Made by a program: the position numbers and the translations under genes | Source of the DNA: an uncultured Aquimonas sp. | GTDB taxonomy: Bacteria > Pseudomonadota > Gammaproteobacteria > Xanthomonadales > Xanthomonadaceae | NCBI GenBank assembly: GCA_946481615.1 | Contig: CAMLOR010000211.1 | Location: 1 to 5,939 of the forward strand | Direction of reading: 5' to 3' | DNA length: 5,939 bases | In this document: piece after piece, positions 1-4,063 of the stretch | Numbering within the stretch: the first letter of the stretch is position 1 | Layout of the letters: each line of letters begins with the position of its first letter | Notes under the pieces: model-generated | Database searches by the model: none | Told to the model about the DNA's origin: nothing | Seen by the model: the letters and a program-made list of their open reading frames with translations, nothing else

Positions 1-299
1 CGCTCGCGCCGGTGTCTTCGAGCGAGGGCATGCTCGGCGTGGCGATGGTGCTGGAGCGGCACGCCTCCACCACCGTTCGCGGTGAGCCTGTCGAAGCCGC
101 CGCCCCGGTCGCCACGCTCTCGATCTCGCTGCGCTCCGGCACGCCGATTTCGCTCCCGAGCCGGCTCGATGCCTTCGCCGGACGCAACGCGATGGCGCCC
201 GCGCTGGCGCTGCTCGACGCCATCGCGAACGAACGCAACGCCTGCGAACTGATCGCTGGACAAGAGTCGACGCTGCGCGTGGAGCTGGCGCATGGCTGA
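1..299 (+). CDS. Probable beta-ketoacyl-synthase-like protein of the aryl polyene cluster, C-terminal end only (5' partial)
   Basis: The reading frame is open from the left edge (first full codon at 3) to TGA 297-299, giving 98 visible residues. A GTG at 12 is only an internal codon, because the frame continues to the edge with no start signal. The piece has no catalytic motif. It has an alternating Ala/Leu-rich strand (ATLSISL), a linker, then an Ala/Leu helix (residues about 58-72) and a closing strand ending LRVEL. In my judgement this layout resembles the end of the short ketoacyl-synthase-N-terminal-like proteins (Ketoacyl-synt_2 type) found in APE and xanthomonadin clusters. The family call rests on this resemblance plus the neighbours, so it is moderate. 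Residues from 75-97 (VRGEPVEA) are encoded by an inserted REP-like repeat. The stop overlaps the next gene by 8 bases (292-299), which suggests translational coupling. A different small cluster protein cannot be excluded from the C-terminus alone. Confidence 0.55.
   Translation, partial: LAPVSSSEGMLGVAMVLERHASTTVRGEPVEAAAPVATLSISLRSGTPISLPSRLDAFAGRNAMAPALALLDAIANERNACELIAGQESTLRVELAHG
75..97. repeat. Short REP-like element inside a coding region
   Basis: The stretch GTTCGCGGTGAGCCTGTCGA plus AGC closely matches a dispersed repeat I know from many Xanthomonadales and sphingomonad genomes, usually seen on the other strand as TTCGACAGGCTCA followed by a GAAC end. Its usual translation, VRGEPVEP, is seen here as VRGEPVEA within the ketoacyl-synthase-like gene. 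Only one copy is visible in the window, so the repeat status comes from recognition, not from a second copy. It keeps the reading frame open. Confidence 0.6.
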
Positions 300-1188
300 C
301 GCGTCGCGCGTCGCCGTCCTGATCCCGGCGCTCAACGAGGAACTGCGCATCCGCGAAGTGGTGGAAGGCGCGCTGCGTGAAGCCGCGCACGTCATCGTCG
401 TCGACGACGGCTCCACCGACGCCACGCTCGAACGCATCGCGGATCTGCCGGCGCGCGTGATCCGCCACGAAACGCGCCGCGGCAAGGGCGAGGGCCTGCG
501 CACGGGTTTCCGTGCCGCGCTGGAACTCGATGTCGACGGCGTGCTGACGATGGACGGCGATGGCCAGCATCTGGCCGCCGACATACCGCGGCTGCTCGCC
601 GCCTCCGAGCAATTTCCCGACCGCATCGTGATCGGCGCGCGCCTGAAGAAACGCAGCCAGCAACCCTGGCATCGCCGCCTCGCCAACGAATTCGGCGACT
701 GGGGTATCGCCTGGGCCATGGGCTATCGCGTGGCCGATACGCAGAGCGGCCAGCGCTTCTATCCGCGCGCGGTGTGCGAATTGGCGGACATCGCCGGTGA
801 AGGCTTCGTCTTCGAGGCCGACATCCTGATCCAGGCCGCGCGCCGCCTCGGCACGCAGTGCGTCTGCGTGCCGATCGAATCGCGCTATGCCGGCGACGGC
901 CTGGCCGGGCAGTTCCGCCGCAGCCACTTCCGGCCGCTGCGCGATCTGTGGCGCATCACTTCGCATGTGGTGAAGCGGGTGTGGACCTATGGCAACGTGA
1001 TTGCGCGGTACGCGCAGGCGCGGCGCGAGGTGGCTTTGATATGCGACCCGCTACCGTCGTTCCCGCGCAGGCGGGAACCCAGGTGCGAGGCCTCCGGGGA
1101 TGCATCGCACCTGGGTCCCCGCCTGCGCGGGGACGACGAAGGTTTGCGCGGGAACGACGGTGTGGTTCGCGGAGACGACGCCTCGTGA
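292..1188 (+). CDS. Family 2 glycosyltransferase (dolichyl-phosphate-mannose-synthase-like) with a REP-derived C-terminal tail
   Basis: This 298-residue protein has a GT-A glycosyltransferase fold of family GT2. The N-terminal strand VAVLIPALNEE (7-17) and VVDDGSTD (36-43) form the nucleotide-sugar site. DGDGQH (88-93) supplies the DxD metal-binding motif, and RRGKGEGLR (62-70) is typical of the polyprenyl-phosphate mannosyl/glucosyl transferase branch. No membrane segment is evident, so it probably works in the cytoplasm or at the membrane surface, with the pigment or its lipid carrier as the likely acceptor. The ATG at 292 is preceded by GGAG (281-284) at 7 bases. The natural domain seems to end near residue 250. 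From about residue 255 to the stop the protein is read from a REP pair and a 21-bp repeat array (SFPRRREPR, then LRGDDEG, LRGNDGV, VRGDDAS). The stop TGA shares GTGA (1185-1188) with the next start. The sugar donor and exact acceptor cannot be read from the sequence. Confidence 0.88.
   Translation: MADASRVAVLIPALNEELRIREVVEGALREAAHVIVVDDGSTDATLERIADLPARVIRHETRRGKGEGLRTGFRAALELDVDGVLTMDGDGQHLAADIPRLLAASEQFPDRIVIGARLKKRSQQPWHRRLANEFGDWGIAWAMGYRVADTQSGQRFYPRAVCELADIAGEGFVFEADILIQAARRLGTQCVCVPIESRYAGDGLAGQFRRSHFRPLRDLWRITSHVVKRVWTYGNVIARYAQARREVALICDPLPSFPRRREPRCEASGDASHLGPRLRGDDEGLRGNDGVVRGDDAS
1055..1138. repeat. Paired REP element (BIME-like), arms facing inward, inside the glycosyltransferase 3' end
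   Basis: Two 34-base units lie in opposite orientation, at 1055-1088 and 1105-1138, separated by 16 bases. Each contains an 8-bp hairpin with a 4-base loop: GTTCCCGC/GCGGGAAC at 1059-1078 (loop GCAG), and GTCCCCGC/GCGGGGAC at 1115-1134 (loop CTGC). The conserved flank CCCAGGTGCGA points inward. The reverse complement of unit 1 differs from unit 2 at two positions, and these are the two partners of a single stem pair. This matches the REP class, well known in Xanthomonadales, whose core reads TTCCCGC-GCAG/GAAG-GCGGGAA. Such elements are usually mobilised by a REP-associated tyrosine transposase (RAYT), which is not encoded here. The unit is translated in the glycosyltransferase frame. Confidence 0.9.
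1124..1186. repeat. Three tandem 21-bp repeats grown from the REP right arm
   Basis: Copies start at 1124, 1145 and 1166 with an exact 21-base period. The first 15 bases of each are alike (TGCGCGGGGACGACG, TGCGCGGGAACGACG, TTCGCGGAGACGACG; 12 to 14 of 15 identical between pairs), while the last six bases diverge. The first copy is the right arm of the REP unit at 1105-1138, so the array probably arose by duplication of that arm. Since 21 bases is seven codons, the array encodes a heptapeptide repeat at the glycosyltransferase C-terminus. The third copy contains the halogenase Shine-Dalgarno sequence and most of its start codon. Confidence 0.7.
1171..1174 (+). promoter_or_regulatory. Shine-Dalgarno GGAG for the halogenase-like gene, inside repeat copy 3
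   Basis: GGAG at 1171-1174 ends 10 bases before the GTG at 1185. It corresponds to the GGGGA or GGGAA of the REP arm in the two earlier repeat copies, so the ribosome-binding site appears to be made of repeat sequence. It supports the GTG start over the in-frame ATG at 1041. Confidence 0.55.
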
Positions 1189-2792
1189 GCGTCGCCATCC
1201 TCGGCGGCGGCCTCGCCGGCCTCACGCTCGCCCTGCAGCTTCGCCAGCAACACGCCGAGCTTCCCATCACCGTGCTCGAACGCCGCCCGGGCGACGCGCC
1301 GGAAGCCGCCTTCAAGGTCGGCGAATCGACGGTCGAGATCGGCGCGTACTACTTCGCGCAGGTGTTGGGACTGAAACAGCACCTCGACGAGGAACACCTC
1401 GTCAAGTTCGGCTTCCGCTTCTTCTTCAGCGAGGGCCGCCACGATTTCCATCGCTGCGACGAACTGGGCGCGAGCCGCGCGCTGCCGACCGGCGCCTGGC
1501 AGATCGATCGCGGGCGCTTCGAGAATTTCCTCGCGCGCCTCGCACGCGAACGTGGCATCGAGCGGGTGCCCGGCGCCGTGGTGAAGCGCGTCGAACTCGC
1601 CGACGACGATGCGGAGCACGTCGTCCACTTCACCTGCGATGCAGAGCCGCGACAGCTGGCGGCCCGCTGGGTCGTCGATGCCAGCGGCCGCGCCGGCCTG
1701 CTCAAGCGGCAACTCGGACTCGCGCAGCCGAATGGCCACACCGCCAACGCGGTCTGGTTCCGCGTGGGCGAGCATCTGAAGCCCGACGATTGGCCGGACG
1801 ATTCCGAATGGCGCGCCCGCTGCACGCCACCCGAGCGCTGGCGCTCGACCAATCACTACGTCGGCGACGGCTACTGGGTGTGGCTGATCCCGCTGGGCTC
1901 GGGTTCCCATTCGGTCGGCATCGTCTGCGATGCGGCCACGCATCCGCTCGAGACCATGAAGACCTTCGAGCGGGCGATGCAATGGCTGCACGCGCATCAA
2001 CCGGCCGTGGCCGAACGCATCGAACCGCTACGCGGCGAGTTGCAGGACTTCGCCTTCTTCCGCGATTTCAGCTACGGCTGCAGGCAGGTGTTCTCGGCGC
2101 AGCGCTGGGCGCTCACTGGCGAAGCCGGGCTGTTCCTCGATCCGTTCTACTCGCCCGGCAGCGACTTCATCGCCATCGCCAACACCTGCATCGCGCAGCT
2201 GATCGGCAAGGACCTCGCCGGCGAACATTGGCAGCCCTACGCCGGCATCTACGAACAGCTGTACTTCAGTTTCTACGAAAGCACGCTGGCGATGTACGAG
2301 AACCAGTACCACCTGTTCGGCGATGCGCAGGTCATGCCGCTCAAGGTGCTGTGGGACTACACCTACTACTGGGGCGTGCTCGCCGCGCTGTTCTTCGCCG
2401 GCCGCATCGCGGATCTTCCGACGATGTCGCGCCTGAAGCCCGAACTGGCCGAGGCCAAGGCGCTGAACGTCGCGATGCAGGCGCTGCTCGGCGCGTGGGG
2501 CCGCGCGAACTCCCCGCGCGATACTGCGCTGCCGCCACGCTTCCTCGACCAGGCGCGTCTGCCGTGGTTCGCGGAGTTGAATCGGGCCTTGCAGGACCGG
2601 CACGACGAGACGTCCTTCCGCGCGGCGATCCGCGCGAACCTGCAGCGGTTGCGCGATCTGGCGTCGGAGTTGCGGGAACTGGCGGCCACGGCACACCCGC
2701 AGCTCGATGCGTCGGCGGTCGATGCTTTGCTTGCCGGCAAGCCGCGTGGCGGTGACGTCCTGCTCGATGCGGACTGGCGCGCTGCGATGTAG
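1185..2792 (+). CDS. Flavin-dependent halogenase-like FAD oxidoreductase (tryptophan-halogenase family)
   Basis: This 535-residue protein shows the three hallmarks of the flavin-dependent halogenase family. These are the FAD-binding GGGLAG (7-12), WVWLIP at 231-236 matching the WxWxIP signature, and FLDPFYSPG at 317-325 matching FxxPxxSxG. GES (46-48) and VKFGFRFF (73-80) also fit; Lys74 is the best candidate for the catalytic lysine that relays hypohalous acid in this family (Lys79 in PrnA). The helical C-terminal half is rich in Tyr and Phe (352-404), suggesting a hydrophobic substrate pocket. A reduced-flavin partner would be needed and is not seen here. In an aryl polyene cluster the likely role is bromination or chlorination of the aryl head or polyene, as in xanthomonadins; this is inferred. 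GTG 1185 is chosen because the Rossmann strand begins at residue 3, because of the GTGA overlap, and because of GGAG at 1171. An in-frame ATG at 1041 would add 48 REP-encoded residues. A non-halogenating monooxygenase remains possible. Confidence 0.85.
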   Translation: MSVAILGGGLAGLTLALQLRQQHAELPITVLERRPGDAPEAAFKVGESTVEIGAYYFAQVLGLKQHLDEEHLVKFGFRFFFSEGRHDFHRCDELGASRALPTGAWQIDRGRFENFLARLARERGIERVPGAVVKRVELADDDAEHVVHFTCDAEPRQLAARWVVDASGRAGLLKRQLGLAQPNGHTANAVWFRVGEHLKPDDWPDDSEWRARCTPPERWRSTNHYVGDGYWVWLIPLGSGSHSVGIVCDAATHPLETMKTFERAMQWLHAHQPAVAERIEPLRGELQDFAFFRDFSYGCRQVFSAQRWALTGEAGLFLDPFYSPGSDFIAIANTCIAQLIGKDLAGEHWQPYAGIYEQLYFSFYESTLAMYENQYHLFGDAQVMPLKVLWDYTYYWGVLAALFFAGRIADLPTMSRLKPELAEAKALNVAMQALLGAWGRANSPRDTALPPRFLDQARLPWFAELNRALQDRHDETSFRAAIRANLQRLRDLASELRELAATAHPQLDASAVDALLAGKPRGGDVLLDADWRAAM

Positions 2793-2866
2793 TGCATCGC
2801 ACCTGGATTCCCGCCTGCGCGGGAATGACGGATGTCGTCCCCGCGCAGGCGGGGACCCAGGTGCCA
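2793..2866. repeat. Paired REP element (BIME-like), arms facing outward, between the convergent operons
   Basis: This pair starts at the base after the halogenase stop codon. Unit 1 (2793-2830) carries the hairpin ATTCCCGC/GCGGGAAT at 2807-2826 with loop CTGC. Unit 2 (2835-2866) carries GTCCCCGC/GCGGGGAC at 2837-2856 with loop GCAG. The CCTGG/CCAGG flanks point outward, the reverse of the pair at 1055-1138. Unit 1 shares TGCATCGCACCTGG (2793-2806) exactly with 1101-1114. With its strong hairpins it may act as a bidirectional transcript-end stabiliser or attenuator between the two operons, but there is no T-tract, so it is not a classical terminator. Confidence 0.9.
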
Positions 2867-2921
2867 GGCATTCCGGCGCAACGCACGACTCCCGGCTCCC
2901 GATACGCGGATCGACCGCTAT
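2867..2921. other. Rest of the convergent intergenic region, no gene seen
   Basis: These 55 bases separate the REP pair from the ketoreductase stop codon. I see no reading frame of interest, no T-run and no strong hairpin. The short near-repeat CTCCCGGCTCCCGAT around 2889-2903 resembles low-complexity spacer sequence of GC-rich genomes. Confidence 0.5.
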
Positions 2922-3629
2922 CTACCCCATCCCGCCGTTGACGCCGATCACCTGCCCATTGATGTAACCGGCCGCATCGCTGGCAAGGAACGCGACCAGC
3001 GCCGCAACCTCTTCGGGCCTGCCCGCCCGCCCCGCCGGCACCATCGCCTTGAGCACGTCCGGCGGAAACTTCTCGCCGATCATGCGTCCCTCGATCACGC
3101 CCGGCGCCACCACGTTGGCCGTGATGCCGCGCGAGGCCATCTCGCGCGCCAGCGACATCACGGCGCCGTGCAGCCCGGCCTTGGCGGCCGCATAATTCAC
3201 CTGGCCGCGATTGCCCAGCACCGCGGCCACCGACGACACGCAGATCACGCGGCCCCAGCGCGTGCGCGCCATCGGCAGCAGCAGCGGCTGCGTCACGTGG
3301 AAGAAACCGTTGAGCGAGACATCGACGACGCGCTTCCACTGCGCATCGCTCATGCCGGCCATCGGCGCATCGTCGTGCACGCCGGCGTTGTTGACGACGA
3401 TCTGGATCGGTCCGTCGGCGAGCAGTGCGTCGAGCGCGGCGCGCGTGGCCTGCGAATCGGCCACGTCGAAGGCCACGGCGCTCGCGCCGGGCAGTTCCGC
3501 GGCCAGCGCCTGCGCCTTCGCCAGCGCCGAGTTTGCGTGCACGATCACCTGCACGTCCTGCGCCGCCAGCGCGCGGCAGATCGCGCCGCCGAGGTCGCCG
3601 CTGCCGCCCGTCACCAATGCGCGCTTCAT
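2922..3629 (-). CDS. fabG: 3-oxoacyl-ACP reductase, FabG-type SDR (ApeQ-like)
   Basis: This 235-residue short-chain dehydrogenase/reductase would reduce the 3-keto group on the ACP-bound chain with NADPH in each polyene extension round, in the cytoplasm. The cofactor loop is TGGSGDLG (7-14) and NNAG is at 80-83. The catalytic tetrad is Asn107, Ser133, Tyr146 and Lys150, within GQVNYAAAKAG, which is almost identical to fatty-acid FabG. VVAPGVIEG (173-181) and the C-terminal GQVIGVNGGMG are also typical. The loop departs from the usual TGxxxGxG by having Asp12 where the second glycine is expected. ATG 3629 follows a strong GGAGG (3638-3634) with a short 4-base gap, and overlaps the dehydratase stop by ATGA. 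The frame stays open upstream, but only as a shadow of the dehydratase and exporter genes. It is the last gene of its operon. Its place beside an ApeP-type dehydratase marks it as the pathway-specific reductase rather than the housekeeping FabG. Confidence 0.93.
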   Translation of the reverse strand: MKRALVTGGSGDLGGAICRALAAQDVQVIVHANSALAKAQALAAELPGASAVAFDVADSQATRAALDALLADGPIQIVVNNAGVHDDAPMAGMSDAQWKRVVDVSLNGFFHVTQPLLLPMARTRWGRVICVSSVAAVLGNRGQVNYAAAKAGLHGAVMSLAREMASRGITANVVAPGVIEGRMIGEKFPPDVLKAMVPAGRAGRPEEVAALVAFLASDAAGYINGQVIGVNGGMG

Positions 3630-4063
3630 GTTTCCTCCGGTTGCAGCATCACGGCCGCGCGGCCGCTCGCGAGCAGCGTGCCGGCGTGTTCGACACGGAA
3701 TTCGTATTGCTGGCTGGCTTCGCCGGCCTGCAGCAGCGCGGCATGCACGTCGAGCCGGCCCGGCAAGGTGTCGAGACGCTCGCAACGCAATTCGACCCCG
3801 CGCAGCGAAACCAGCATGCCGGGCCGCGCGCGCCCGCCACGGCGCGCCGCGAGCAGGCCGCCGTGCACGGCCATCGCCTGCGCGCCGTACTCGCACAGAT
3901 GCAGCGCCTCGAGCCGGCCGTCGCGGCGCAGCGGGTTGTCGGCGCTGCGATGCGAATCGCTGAACGCGTGCAGGGAATCGTCGTTCCAGGCCAGCACGCC
4001 GTCCAGCAGGCACATGCCGTGCTGGTGCGGAATCATCGCGAGGATGGCCGCGCGGTCGATCAC
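3626..4063 (-). CDS. apeP: ApeP-like 3-hydroxyacyl-ACP dehydratase (hotdog fold)
   Basis: This 145-residue protein begins VIDRAAILAMIPHQHGMCLLDGV. The IPHxxxMCLLD block (11-21), the SHRSADNPLR stretch (38-47) and the EALHLCEYGAQAMAVHGG segment (52-69) are what I recognise from the ApeP family of dehydratases in aryl polyene clusters. His55 and Glu58 on the central hotdog helix are conserved-looking candidates for the active site. It would remove water from ACP-bound 3-hydroxyacyl intermediates to build the conjugated polyene. GTG 4063 is chosen because it overlaps the exporter stop as GTGA (4063-4060) and has GGAG at 4075-4072 with 8 bases of spacing. ATG 4036 is a weaker alternative that would lose the IPH block's lead-in. 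The stop overlaps the reductase start by four bases. The protein is typical in length. The apeP name follows the E. coli system; Xanthomonas clusters use other names. Confidence 0.85.
   Translation of the reverse strand: MIDRAAILAMIPHQHGMCLLDGVLAWNDDSLHAFSDSHRSADNPLRRDGRLEALHLCEYGAQAMAVHGGLLAARRGGRARPGMLVSLRGVELRCERLDTLPGRLDVHAALLQAGEASQQYEFRVEHAGTLLASGRAAVMLQPEET
3634..3638 (-). promoter_or_regulatory. Shine-Dalgarno GGAGG for fabG inside the dehydratase 3' end
   Basis: On the minus strand GGAGG (3638-3634) precedes ATG 3629 by four bases and lies within the last codons of the dehydratase gene. It fixes the reductase start, although the long open frame continues further upstream. Confidence 0.75.

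Noticed and set aside
1053..1138. CRISPR-like or attachment-site palindrome
   Set aside because: The units are inverted pairs with a few copies and no regular spacers, and the core matches the REP class.
858..1184. Long open frame upstream of the halogenase start giving a 644-residue protein
   Set aside because: The extra 109 residues are Arg/Ala-rich antiphase translation of the glycosyltransferase and the REP, and the FAD fold begins only after GTG 1185.
1100..2755. 551-residue plus-strand frame overlapping the halogenase
   Set aside because: It is Arg-rich shadow translation; the other frame carries all halogenase motifs.
2807..2856. Rho-independent terminator between the converging operons
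   Set aside because: The hairpins are strong, but no T-tract follows on either strand, and both belong to REP units. They are recorded as a repeat instead.
3630..4013. N-terminal extension of the FabG frame across the dehydratase gene
   Set aside because: It overlaps the well-supported dehydratase out of phase, and FabG has its own GGAGG and ATG at 3629 next to the Rossmann strand.
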